Shown: one piece after another, positions 1 through 8,288 of the stretch | How positions within the stretch are numbered: position 1 is the first letter of the stretch | How the letters are laid out: the number at the start of each line of letters is the position of its first letter | Assembly (NCBI RefSeq): GCF_000024025.1 | Contig: NC_013131.1 | Location: 4,464,001-4,528,000 of the forward strand | Direction of reading: 5' to 3' | Origin: Catenulispora acidiphila DSM 44928 | Lineage (GTDB): Bacteria; Actinomycetota; Actinomycetes; Streptomycetales; Catenulisporaceae | Length of the DNA stretch: 64,000 nt | The notes under the pieces: model-generated | Seen by the model: the letters and a program-made list of their open reading frames with translations, nothing else | The model's database searches: none | Told to the model about the DNA's origin: nothing | Program-made: the position numbers and the translations under genes

Positions 1-110
1 GACCTCTCGGACCGTTTCGCGGGATCAGCCCCGCGCCTGCGGGGAGCACACCCGCCACGCTGACCACCGCCCGGGCCGGCTGGGATCAGCCCCGCGCCTG
101 CGGGGAGCAC
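1..110 (-). CRISPR. Edge of a type I-E CRISPR array (two repeats)
   Basis: Two identical 29-nt repeats lie at 21-49 and 82-110, separated by a 32-nt spacer (50-81); bases 1-20 are the end of another spacer. Read on the minus strand, the repeat begins GTGCTCCCCGC and ends GGGGCTGATCCC, with a G/C-rich inverted core, which matches the actinobacterial type I-E repeat family, as does the 61-nt unit. In type I-E arrays the repeat runs in the direction of transcription, so this array should be read leftwards and its leader should lie just right of 110. No cas gene is visible; they, and the rest of the array, would be to the left of the window. Confidence 0.9.
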
Positions 111-936
111 TCTGCTTCACGTGCTTGTCTATCGGGCTGAGATGCGGCTGCCGTTGGGTTCCGCAGATTCGGGCATACGTGTCAATCGGGAAGTCGAGCG
201 AGGCGGAGTAGCCGCTAGTGCGCAGCAGTGCCCTCAGACTATCGGCGCCGGGCCGGATGACGGTCTGGCGTGCTCGGCAGGTTCGCCGCCATGCCGGTGC
301 GCGGCGCGACCCCGGCGGCTGCGCAGCATGCAGGTGGTAGGTGACTAGCTTCTACGGTGGGACGGCCGCAGCTCCCGGCCGGTGGTGACGGCGATGCCGA
401 ACAGCACGGTCAGCGCCGCCTTTCAGTTGACGTCGCCGGTTCTGGTGGCTGGCTGGATGGCGAAGGTGGAGACGACGAAGCAGACGAACCGAAGCGCCTG
501 GGTGAAGACGTGGCAGCGGGCGGAGTCCTCAGCGCGGGGCTTCATGCCGTTTCACAGAAGGGTTCGACGAGCCATGTAAATGCGAAAGGTGCGATAGATG
601 TTAAGTCGCGTATTCAGTACATGACACAGGCTACTGCGATGGAATCTCATCGCGCGATCGAGAACTCGACACCTGCCCGCTGTCTCGGACGCCTTTGAGC
701 GCTTGCGCCCGGCCCGGCTGCACCGTGACGTCGCAGACTGCGACGTCAACCCACCTGAGCCCCGCGAGGAGCAGCTTGCGCTAGCCGCGTCGATCTCCCA
801 GGGTCAGCCTTTAGTACTTCTCATGCTGGTGCGAGCGGCGTCTTGACGATCATCGCCGCGGTCGGGCGCGTCGCGCTCCACAACGACAAGCTCCGACTCA
901 TATGGCGCGGCGAGCCGCCCTGGCAGGATGGTCGCC
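111..936. other. Region without a supported gene (possible CRISPR leader at its left end)
   Basis: I find no convincing protein gene here. The first 200 or so bases adjoin the CRISPR array at the side where a leader is expected. A plus-strand frame from about 624 to 845 is open and has protein-like composition (ending ...EEQLALAASISQGQ, then a stop), but it has no start codon and may be the tail of a decayed gene. It contains the palindrome at 726-748. Confidence 0.5.
726..748. repeat. Perfect 23-bp palindrome
   Basis: TGACGTCGCAG, one central A, then CTGCGACGTCA: an 11-bp perfect inverted repeat. This is longer than expected by chance and resembles a dimeric regulator operator. No gene with a clear start is immediately next to it; the next is the epimerase at 937. 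Confidence 0.7.
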
Positions 937-1962
937 ATGCGAATCCTGATCCTCGGCGGAACGTGGTTTCTCGGCAGGGCGATCGCCGCGTCGGCGATCG
1001 AGCACGGCCATCAGGTGACCGTTTTCAACCGGGGCCGTTCCGGTGGCGACCCTGACGGGGCCGAGGCGATCCGGGGCGATCGGGAGTCCGAAGACGGCCT
1101 GAAGCGCCTGGCTGGGTCCGGGCCGTGGGACGTGGTGGTGGATCCCTCGGGACAGGTCCCGCGCGTGGTTCTCGCGTCAGCGCGCGCCCTGGTCGGCAGC
1201 GGCCGGTATGTCTTCGTGTCGTCGGTGTCGGCATACGCCGGCTGGCCCATCGATCCCCTGACGGAGACCTCGGCGCTGTTGGAGTCACGCGCGGACGCCG
1301 GTCCCGAGTTCGGGTACACCGACCCCCGCGGCTATCCCACCCAGTACGGATTCGCTAAGGCCGGCTGCGAGCAGGCCGTCTTGGACGTGTTCGGCCCGGA
1401 CCGCGCCACCATTCTGCGGCCCGGCGTCATCCTCGGACCTTGGGAGTACGTCGGTCGCCTGCCATGGTGGCTCCGCCGGGTCGCCGAGGGAGGCCGTGTC
1501 CTGGCCCCCGGCGACCCGAACCAGCTGATCCAGCCCGTCGATGTCCGTGACGTGGCGGACTTCGCGACCCGTACCGCCGAGCACGATTTCGGCGGTGCAT
1601 TCAACGTCACCGCTCCTGCGAACCACACTACCTTCGCCGGGTTCCTCGAAGCCTGCCGCCAGGTCACGGGATCAGACGCGGAGTTCGTGTGGGTAGGCGA
1701 CGACCAACTGGCCGCCGTCGGGGTTCGGCAGTGGACGGAGATTCCGCTGTGGCGATCGGTCGGCGCGTTCCCCGGGACGTGGAAGGTGTCCTCGGCGAAG
1801 GCAGCGGCGTCCGGCCTCTCTGCCCGCACCATCCGGGCCACGGTGGCAGACACCTGGCAGTGGCTTACTTCCGGCGGGCAAGCCGTCGCCAGCGCGCGGG
1901 CTTCAGAGCTGGGCATCGATCCCGAGAGGGAAGCCGAAATACTGGCCTGCGCCGGACGTTAG
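937..1962 (+). CDS. NAD-dependent epimerase/dehydratase (extended SDR family)
   Basis: About 341 residues. The N-terminus MRILILGGTWFLGRAIA is the Rossmann-fold dinucleotide-binding motif of extended short-chain dehydrogenases (GxxxxLG variant). A serine-rich strand (YVFVSSVSAY) and a later Y-x(3)-K-like segment (QYGFAKAG) fit the SDR catalytic region. The family oxidises or epimerises nucleotide sugars or acts as an isoflavone-reductase-like oxidoreductase; the substrate cannot be read from sequence. An ATG at 928 is also in frame, but AGGATGG at 925-931 is well placed for 937. The gene stands alone and converges with the regulator downstream, overlapping its end by 4 bp. Confidence 0.85.
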   Translation: MRILILGGTWFLGRAIAASAIEHGHQVTVFNRGRSGGDPDGAEAIRGDRESEDGLKRLAGSGPWDVVVDPSGQVPRVVLASARALVGSGRYVFVSSVSAYAGWPIDPLTETSALLESRADAGPEFGYTDPRGYPTQYGFAKAGCEQAVLDVFGPDRATILRPGVILGPWEYVGRLPWWLRRVAEGGRVLAPGDPNQLIQPVDVRDVADFATRTAEHDFGGAFNVTAPANHTTFAGFLEACRQVTGSDAEFVWVGDDQLAAVGVRQWTEIPLWRSVGAFPGTWKVSSAKAAASGLSARTIRATVADTWQWLTSGGQAVASARASELGIDPEREAEILACAGR

Positions 1963-3296
1963 GACCTGCGAGGTGGCAGCGCCGGGGCTATGGCTCCGGC
2001 CGACCCGGCTGCAAAGGCCTCGATGCGTGCTCCGAGGTCGAGCGCTTCGGACGAGCCCTGATAGGCGGGCAGCGCCAGGGCCTGTCGAGCCTTCACCAGC
2101 CGCTCTGTCACGCCGTGGACGCGCTGGGGCTGAGCGAGGTCGAATACGGTGCCTAGCGTGTCCGTCGCGCTGTCGAGTTCTCCGCTGAGGATCAAGGCGT
2201 GGGCAAGCTCGATCCGGGCCTCGACGGCGACCTTCGGCATGCGCACGATCCGCGCGCCTGTGTCGTAGAGCTCGATAACCTGCCGTGCGTGCTGCGCGGC
2301 CGGCTCCGCCAGCTTCAGGCTGACATACGCCGAGCCCAGACAGCGGCGCAGGCGAGCGCCATCGAAGCTGAACTCCCCACCGATGTCGTCATGCAGCTCG
2401 CACGCCGGTGAGTCGCTGTCGGCCGCAGATAGCGCGAGCCGCGCGGACTCGCTTGCGGAGGCGGCGTTGCCGAGCTGCGCGTAGGCCCGCGCGCCGATCG
2501 CGTGCAGGCGAGCAGTCGGCGTGCCCGCTGGCGCTGTTGCCAGGCCCTTGGCGACCAGTTCCAAGGCCGCCAGCGGGAACTCCGACCAGTTCGCGATCAG
2601 GGCCCGCATGCCCATTGCCCACGCGCACAGTCCCTCATTCCCGACCATCCGGCCGTAGATGAACACTGTCCTGGCCTGTTCGGATGCGGCGTCGGTGTAT
2701 CCGAGGTCGAAGGAGACGGTGGCCAGGATGCCGCACGCCTGCCCGGCGGCGACGTACAGCTCGGATTCCTGCGCGGGCCTGCCGGTGCGGTCCAGCAGGG
2801 ACAGTGCCAGGTCACGGATCCGTTTCGCCTCAGCGAACGACTCGATCGGTGCCTTTTCCGGATACTCCCTGGCGACCTTGGCGACATCCTCTTGGAGCTG
2901 CTCGATCGTCGTATCGTCGACGGCTCGAGCGGCGGCGTAGGCGGCGTGCTCGGATGATTCGTGTGCAGCCATGGTGATCTCGCTTTTCAGGTTGAACGCT
3001 TGTGCTGGCTCCTGGAGATTGGCTTCGCTGGCCGGACCCAGCAGCACATCGACCTCCACGGAGAACATCCGCTGCAGAACGGTCGACGCGTTCGGGTATG
3101 GACGTGTTGTCAACCCGCCGCGGAGCCACCGCTCGAACTGCGTCCGCGACACCGAGAGCGCCGCCATGCGGGGATCGTTCGTCTCAGCCGCGAGCGCGCG
3201 TGCGGCCTCCTCGAAGTGGCGGCGGAACGTCTCGTATGTTCGCCAACGACGCTCAACGACAAGCACGCGAAGGGCAGTCGGTTCGCCTTCGGGCAT
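1959..3296 (-). CDS. HTH-type regulator with C-terminal TPR-like repeats
   Basis: About 445 residues. The N-terminal 80 residues (TYETFRRHFEEAARAL, then SVSRTQFERWLRGG) resemble the DNA-binding region of actinomycete XRE/TPR regulators, and the rest is alanine-rich helical repeat typical of TPR arrays. Such proteins are common next to antibiotic or RiPP clusters in streptomycetes. I chose the start at 3296 because GGAGAAG lies 5 bases upstream; an in-frame ATG at 3314 is less well placed. The lanthipeptide genes begin 2.5 kb away on the other side of two broken genes, so control of that cluster is possible but only inferred. Confidence 0.7.
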   Translation of the reverse strand: MPEGEPTALRVLVVERRWRTYETFRRHFEEAARALAAETNDPRMAALSVSRTQFERWLRGGLTTRPYPNASTVLQRMFSVEVDVLLGPASEANLQEPAQAFNLKSEITMAAHESSEHAAYAAARAVDDTTIEQLQEDVAKVAREYPEKAPIESFAEAKRIRDLALSLLDRTGRPAQESELYVAAGQACGILATVSFDLGYTDAASEQARTVFIYGRMVGNEGLCAWAMGMRALIANWSEFPLAALELVAKGLATAPAGTPTARLHAIGARAYAQLGNAASASESARLALSAADSDSPACELHDDIGGEFSFDGARLRRCLGSAYVSLKLAEPAAQHARQVIELYDTGARIVRMPKVAVEARIELAHALILSGELDSATDTLGTVFDLAQPQRVHGVTERLVKARQALALPAYQGSSEALDLGARIEAFAAGSAGAIAPALPPRRS

Positions 3297-3439
3297 GAGG
3301 CTTCTCCAGGGCAAGAACTGTCGGTCCTGCGTGCTGATGACAGTTCAAGTCCTACCCGTAGATGGCGGAGGCTGTACCGCGAAAATCGTAGAGGGCACAC
3401 AGACGGCACTTCGCAGTGCTCGACGGCACTTAGACGGCA

Positions 3440-4120
3440 CAGCCCCGCGTGGCGTGGGCGATCACCATGGCGCCGGTGAGGTGGGCGGTGAGCGCATCGA
3501 GGCGGTCGGACACGAACGCCCTCGATGGCAGTTCGACGACGTGCGGATGTGGCGATCCAGCGCGGACGCGCCGGGGACGCCGCGTCGAGGTCATGGCGGC
3601 TGCTCCGCGCTCGACGACATCCGCTCGGCGAGGTCGAGCGCGGTATTCCACGAAGCCAAGGCCTCGTCGGCCCTTGCCTGGGCTGCCGGGCAGTCGCCGA
3701 GGTCGGCGTGGGTGAGCATATGTACACGCGGAACTGAACCGGATCCCAGGAGCTGAAGGCGGCGTGGTGACAGGCCTCGGTTCCTGCGTGGTCCCCGATC
3801 GCGGTCAAGGTGCGGGCGGTGTAGGAAATCGATGGTCCCGCCTGCCAGCGCCGGACTATCCGCGTCGCGCAGGCTGAGCTGGGCGCGGGTCAACGTGTCG
3901 GCGGTACCTCCGGGATAAGGCATCGGCCAGGTATACAGCGGTGCGGCCGGCGGGCTCGGTGTCGGCGACCCAGTGCGCGACGGCGGACCTGTTCGTGGAC
4001 AGGACTTCGCCGTTTTCTGCTGCGATCCGTCGCACCGCGCGCTACAGCGTCTTATCCAATGCCGGCCTCGGCGATGACCTCGCGCAGGCGCTCATTGGGC
4101 TGGCGTGACCTCGTGACCAT
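3440..4120 (-). pseudogene. Decayed XRE-family regulator
   Basis: The start at 4120 encodes MVTRSRQPNERLREVIAEAG, the conserved opening of an actinomycete XRE regulator. A stop follows at once, but another frame continues with RAVRRIAAENGEVLS and then NRSAVAHWVADTEPAG, which is the helix-turn-helix. Further on, frames alternate: LRDADSPALAGGTIDFL, then AIGDHAGTEACHHAAFSSWD, then ADLGDCPAAQARADEALASW, the usual TPR-like C-terminus. At least two frameshifts and a stop are needed to join these, so the gene is dead unless the assembly is wrong. It may once have served the lanthipeptide cluster. Confidence 0.75.
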
Positions 4121-4351
4121 GGCGGTGGGGGTCCGTCCGAGGGCTAAGCCGTGTAAGTGCTCTGGCTTACTCTCCACTCGAGCTGCGGCCAGCACCTCTT
4201 CGTTTACTGGTGGTGAGTCAAGAAGGCATACAGAAGGCACTCCCCGACCTCTTGCGAGACGCAAGAAGGTACACCGGCGGGAGTCGAGACGGACATGCGA
4301 TTCGCGGCACCTTCATGGAGCGCTACCCACCGTTTTCGACAGGAGCCTGCG

Positions 4352-4984
4352 ATGGACACGAATCTGGCCGCCAAGCCGACGTCCGCGCGAGCATGCCGCT
4401 CGACGCGACCCGTGGTCTTCTTGCGCATCGTCAACGGTTCTGGCGCCGAGCTACTGCCGTTCAATCACGCCGAGGCTGCTGGAGGAGGTGACCGCGCTCG
4501 CGCTGCCGGCGCATGGCGATCTGGAGCACGGATACGGCTGGCAGGTTGCCGACGCCATCCGGCGCCGCGCGGAGTCGATTCTCCCTTTAGCCGCGCCGAC
4601 CCGGCCCGCGATTTCCTTCACAACTCCGGTGATCATGGAGCTGTGGTGAGGACCCGACGAGGACGGCTACCGCCGGGTCCGGACCTTCACCGAGTTCTTC
4701 GACGACCCGTACGAAATCTACCTCGCGGTCTGCTGCCTGTGGGGCGTCGAGGAAACCGGTCGCGGAGCGCGAGCCGCCTACATCTACAGCTCGGATGGGA
4801 CCACGCTCTACCGCGTGGACGAGATGGCCAAGACCTGCTCGCAACTGCCATCGGCCCTGATTGCCGCGCTCGCGGCAGCGAGGCGGGACCGGTCCACCAC
4901 AGATCCGCTTCCGGATGAGCTCCAAGGAATCCGCGTGCTGAGAAGCGGCAGCACCGCACAAGCCGGTGCGCTCGTCAGCCCCTG
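4352..4984 (+). pseudogene. Broken gene of unknown function (frameshift plus in-frame TGA)
   Basis: A good Shine-Dalgarno (CAGGAG) precedes ATG 4352, which opens MDTNLAAKPTSARACRST, then VVFLRIVNGSGAELLPFNH. Near 4468 the sense shifts to another frame (LLEEVTALALPAHGDLEHGY), which runs to a TGA at 4647-4649 after PVIMELW. The same frame then continues without a break for over 110 codons (GPDEDGYRRVRTFTEFFDDP onward) to a stop at 4982-4984. Codon use is normal on both sides of the TGA. I do not recognise the family. Besides decay, sequencing error is possible; stop-codon readthrough is unlikely given the extra frameshift. Confidence 0.65.
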
Positions 4985-5029
4985 ACGATGGGCCGTCCGC
5001 ACTAGACCGCGAATTCTGAGGAGGAAACC

Positions 5030-5440
5030 GTGCCGTCCGAGGCCACGCCACTTGCCAGCCGCGCTGAGGCTTCGGACGCCACCCCAGACATCACCGCCGA
5101 GCGGGAGGAGCACGGCGGACGCTCCAGAGCGCCCATCCACAACCCGGTCGGGATCCTTAACGCCAACGTCTCCGCGTTCGGGCACCGCATGGTCGCGGGC
5201 ATTGCAGCAATCCCCGAGCTGCCTAAAGAGCAGGACCGAGAACCGTGGAACGGCGCCGTCGCTCAATTCGACGCCTTCGCTGCGGGCAGGGCACACGCAG
5301 CCGAGGAGACCACAAGCCGGACGATCGCGACTACCGTGGCCGCCGCCGCCGAGGTCCGCACCGCCATCCACGCCGGGCACGACATCGTAAGCCGGATCGC
5401 AAGCGTGCAGCTCGTCGGCCCGCAGCACGACAGGTTCTAG
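5030..5440 (+). CDS. Hypothetical protein
   Basis: GTG start preceded by a strong GAGGAGGAAA at 5019-5028. The 136-residue product is alanine/threonine-rich in its second half (helical; TTSRTIATTVAAAAEVRTAI) with a charged, disordered N-terminus. No signal peptide, membrane segment or known domain is seen. It lies between the broken gene at 4352 and the lanthipeptide precursor, on the same strand, and may be an accessory gene of the cluster; that is inference from position only. Confidence 0.6.
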   Translation: MPSEATPLASRAEASDATPDITAEREEHGGRSRAPIHNPVGILNANVSAFGHRMVAGIAAIPELPKEQDREPWNGAVAQFDAFAAGRAHAAEETTSRTIATTVAAAAEVRTAIHAGHDIVSRIASVQLVGPQHDRF

Positions 5441-5442
5441 CG

Positions 5443-5685
5443 ATGAAGGCACTAGTCGTGGTCTCGAGTCGAGGACGGCGCGCCCGCCAACGACCAGCCG
5501 TGATCATCTTCGGACTCAGACGGCTGTTACCGACTCCGGCATCAGAACAGAACCAGGAGATCGGACTCGGCTCACGCCCCGGCGACAAGGACTGGCTGAG
5601 ACGCGAACGCGTCTTCACCGCGGACTACGACATGGGTGAGTGGAGGCCGTCCACCTCCTCGGATCTCGTTAGGAACCCGCGATAG
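5443..5685 (+). CDS. Possible small protein
   Basis: An 80-residue frame starting at an ATG just after the stop of the preceding gene (MKALVVVSSRGRRARQRP...). It has a short hydrophobic start, an Arg-rich stretch and an acidic, Trp-containing tail. No homology is recognised and no clear ribosome binding site is present, so it may be only a chance frame. It could be translationally coupled to the gene at 5030. Confidence 0.3.
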   Translation: MKALVVVSSRGRRARQRPAVIIFGLRRLLPTPASEQNQEIGLGSRPGDKDWLRRERVFTADYDMGEWRPSTSSDLVRNPR

Positions 5686-5839
5686 CGCCGAGATTCTCGG
5701 CCGACCAGATCACCGTGCCTGCCCGTGACCCGATCTCCCGCAGTCATCTGTGATCGGGCAGGCGCGGTGCATCAAGACCACGTGGTTCGCAAACTGCAGG
5801 CCACGGGGGCACAACCAACAACCAGAACAGGAGCACCGC

Positions 5840-6028
5840 ATGACCGCCAGCACCGAAACCATCGAGCGGCCCACCATCGCCGCCTTCACCACCGACACCG
5901 AGAGCCCGTTCGCCGACCTGGACATCACGTTCTTGGAGACCGGGCCATCCGCGGCCCTGCTGGTCGCCTCGACCGACGACAACTGCGGCAGCTCGTGCCC
6001 GAACGCCTGCACCACCTCGTCCAGCTGA
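5840..6028 (+). CDS. lanA: FxLD-type class I lanthipeptide precursor
   Basis: A 62-residue peptide with AGGAG 8 bases before its ATG. The leader (MTASTETIERPTIAAF...) contains PFADLDITFLE, matching the F-x-L-D-type box that class I dehydratases bind in actinomycete FxLD lanthipeptides. The C-terminal core is rich in ring-forming residues: ASTDDNCGSSCPNACTTSSS, with three cysteines and several Ser/Thr that can become dehydro-residues. The paired aspartates just before the first cysteine are notable because the cluster encodes an isoaspartyl-methyltransferase-like enzyme. The LanB, LanC and methyltransferase genes follow on the same strand. Leader cleavage site and final ring pattern cannot be read from sequence. 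Confidence 0.9.
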   Translation: MTASTETIERPTIAAFTTDTESPFADLDITFLETGPSAALLVASTDDNCGSSCPNACTTSSS

Positions 6029-6038
6029 CAACCGTCGC

Positions 6039-6062
6039 GGGCCGCACCGACCGGTGCGGCCC
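6039..6062 (+). terminator. Hairpin between precursor and LanB genes (attenuator-like)
   Basis: GGGCCGCACC, loop GACC, GGTGCGGCCC: a perfect 10-bp GC stem in the 70-bp gap after the precursor gene. There is no U-run after it, so it is more likely a partial terminator or mRNA-stabilising stem, which in many RiPP operons keeps precursor levels above those of the enzymes. Confidence 0.65.
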
Positions 6063-6098
6063 GCCCCACCGCCGCGCGATGGAAGGAGACCACTGACG

Positions 6099-8288
6099 AT
6101 GTCACCCCGCTTGTACCACAGTGCCGACGCTGTGATGCTCCGGGCCGCCGCGCGTGTTGCGGTGCCGCTCCCGCCGTGGCCATTCGCACCGGACGGGCAG
6201 CGCGAGGTCACCGTCGAGCAGTGGCGCGCCTGGCTGGCCGAGGTGTGGTCCGACACGGCGACGGCCGAAGCAGTGCAGTACGCCAGCCCCGTGCTCGCCG
6301 AGCGTGTTCAGGCCGCGGTCGGCGGAGCCGTGCTGTCCGCCAAGCGTGCGCGACGGGCGGCGCTCTCACTGGCCGGGTACGCCGTGCGCGCCAGCTCCCG
6401 CGCAACCCCGTTCGGCACGTTCGCTGGCGTGACCAGCGCGGCGTTCGGCCCTGCCACCAGCGTTCGAGTCGGCCTGCACCACCGCGCCGAGGGCCGGATG
6501 GACCCGATCTTTCTCCAGGCCGCCATCACGAGACTGGAGTCGGACTGCGTCCTGATGGCCGAGGTGAAGGTCTGCGCCAACACGCTGTGCCGCGTCCACG
6601 ACGGCCGGCTGATCGCCCCGGCGTCAGGGACCTCGGAGTTCTCCCTGCGGCTCACCGGCGCACTCGAACTCGTCCTGGAAGCCGCCGCCGTCCCGCTCAC
6701 CTGCGCAGAGCTCGCAGGCAAACTGGCCGCGCAGTTCCCCATAGCAACTGCAGAACACACCGCCAAGCTCCTGGAAGACCTCTTGCATCACCGAGTCCTG
6801 GTCTCCGAGCTGCACGCACCGGCCACTGACCCGGATCCGCTCGGTCATCTGCTGACGGTCCTCACCGCAGCCGGGGCCGATCGTTCGGCGTCCGCTGCCG
6901 CGCTGCTGCACGACCTGGAAGACCTGCGCCAGGCCGTCGCCGGGATCGGCGACGCCCTCGACGCTGACGAGCGCAGCCAGCGCAGCCGGGCCGCGCTACA
7001 CGCCATGAACCGCGCGGTCCCCGAGGCCGGAGGTCATCCGGGCGTCGACCTGCGAGTGGACGTCGACGTGACGCTCCCCGCAGAGGTCGCTTCCGAGATC
7101 GAGACCGCCGCGACCTGGCTGACCCGCCTGGCCGCCTACCCTGCCGGGACACCGGCGTGGGCGAAGTACAAAGCGGCGTTCGCCGACCGGTACGGCGAGG
7201 ACGCCCTAGTCGGTGTCCTGGACCTGACCGACCCCGACACCGGCCTTGGCTTCCCGGTCGAGACGGCCCCAGCGACCTCTGGCCGCGACCGCGCTCTTCT
7301 CGCCCTGGCCGGGACGGCGGCGCTGGAGGGGACCCGTCGGATCAAACTCACCGCAGACCTCGTCAACACCTTGGAAGCCGCAGCGGGAGGACCGGCCAAC
7401 CAGATCGGTCCACACCTGGAGATGTGTGTCCAGGTCCTCGCCGTATCGGCCGAGGCGATCAACCGCGGCCAGTTCCGCATCCGAGTTCTGACCGCATCCC
7501 GCGCGGCTGGGGCCATGGCCGGCCGATTCCTTCCCTTGCTTGACCCCGGCGACCGCCTGCGGTTCACCCAGCTATACGCGAGCCTGCCGACAGTGCAGGA
7601 AGGCGCGGCTGCCGCGCAGCTGTCGTTTCCTCCTGCCCGCATCGCCGCCGATCTGATGACCCGCACCACGCCGATCCTGCCGACGGTCATCAGCGTCGGC
7701 GAACACCGCCCCATCGGCGGCGTACTGCGCCCCGAAGACCTCGCGGTAGGACTGCGCGACGGCAGGCTGTTCCTGGCCTGCCGCGCGACCGGACAGCCCG
7801 TCGAGCCGTTGGCGACGACAGCGGTGAATCTCCGCATGCCCGTCCACACCGCGCCGCTGGCCAGGTTCCTCGCCGAGATCGCACGGTCCGGATGCGCCCA
7901 GGTCACCGGGTTCGACTGGGGAGCGGCGCTGGCGTTGCCGTTCACTCCCGAGCTTCACGCCGGACGCACGACCCTGATTCCTGCCCGGTGGCGGGTCGAG
8001 GCCGCCGAGCTTCCCGGACGCCAGGCGAGCCTGACGGAGTGGACGCGCGAGCTGCACGCCCTACTTCACCGCCGCCGCGCACCGCTGCGCCTGACGCTTG
8101 CCGAGGCCGACCAGCACCTCCAGCTCGATCTGGAAACCGGAGTCCACGCGGCTCTGCTTCGCCAAGCCGTCCATCGCGCCAGCCACGCCACACTCCTCGA
8201 CTCTCCACCAGCGGACGGCAACGGATGGATCGGCGGCCTGGCCAACGCCCTGCTGGTTCCCATGATCGCGACGGAGAACCGACCATGA
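6099..8288 (+). CDS. lanB: Class I lanthipeptide dehydratase, glutamylation (N-terminal) part
   Basis: About 729 residues, cytoplasmic. The opening (MSPRLYHSADAVMLRAAARV) and the SSRATPFGTFAGVTSA segment near residue 110 are typical of the lantibiotic dehydratase N-terminal domain, which uses glutamyl-tRNA to glutamylate Ser/Thr of the precursor. The C-terminal elimination domain of full-length LanB is missing here; it is found fused to the methyltransferase at 9410. This split is usual for FxLD clusters. The start at 6099 is supported by GGAAGGAG at 6081-6088; an in-frame GTG at 6054 lies inside the hairpin. The stop overlaps the LanC start (ATGA), so the two are translationally coupled. Confidence 0.9.
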   Translation: MSPRLYHSADAVMLRAAARVAVPLPPWPFAPDGQREVTVEQWRAWLAEVWSDTATAEAVQYASPVLAERVQAAVGGAVLSAKRARRAALSLAGYAVRASSRATPFGTFAGVTSAAFGPATSVRVGLHHRAEGRMDPIFLQAAITRLESDCVLMAEVKVCANTLCRVHDGRLIAPASGTSEFSLRLTGALELVLEAAAVPLTCAELAGKLAAQFPIATAEHTAKLLEDLLHHRVLVSELHAPATDPDPLGHLLTVLTAAGADRSASAAALLHDLEDLRQAVAGIGDALDADERSQRSRAALHAMNRAVPEAGGHPGVDLRVDVDVTLPAEVASEIETAATWLTRLAAYPAGTPAWAKYKAAFADRYGEDALVGVLDLTDPDTGLGFPVETAPATSGRDRALLALAGTAALEGTRRIKLTADLVNTLEAAAGGPANQIGPHLEMCVQVLAVSAEAINRGQFRIRVLTASRAAGAMAGRFLPLLDPGDRLRFTQLYASLPTVQEGAAAAQLSFPPARIAADLMTRTTPILPTVISVGEHRPIGGVLRPEDLAVGLRDGRLFLACRATGQPVEPLATTAVNLRMPVHTAPLARFLAEIARSGCAQVTGFDWGAALALPFTPELHAGRTTLIPARWRVEAAELPGRQASLTEWTRELHALLHRRRAPLRLTLAEADQHLQLDLETGVHAALLRQAVHRASHATLLDSPPADGNGWIGGLANALLVPMIATENRP

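Noticed and set aside
121-698. Open frames of 75 and 113 codons right of the CRISPR array
   Set aside because: No ribosome binding site, no recognisable domain and composition unlike neighbouring genes; more likely leader and non-coding DNA.
3110-3808. 232-codon minus-strand frame overlapping the regulator's 5' end
   Set aside because: Only a short internal stretch (AIGDHAGTEACHH...) has protein character and that belongs to the decayed XRE gene; the rest overlaps the intact regulator in another frame.
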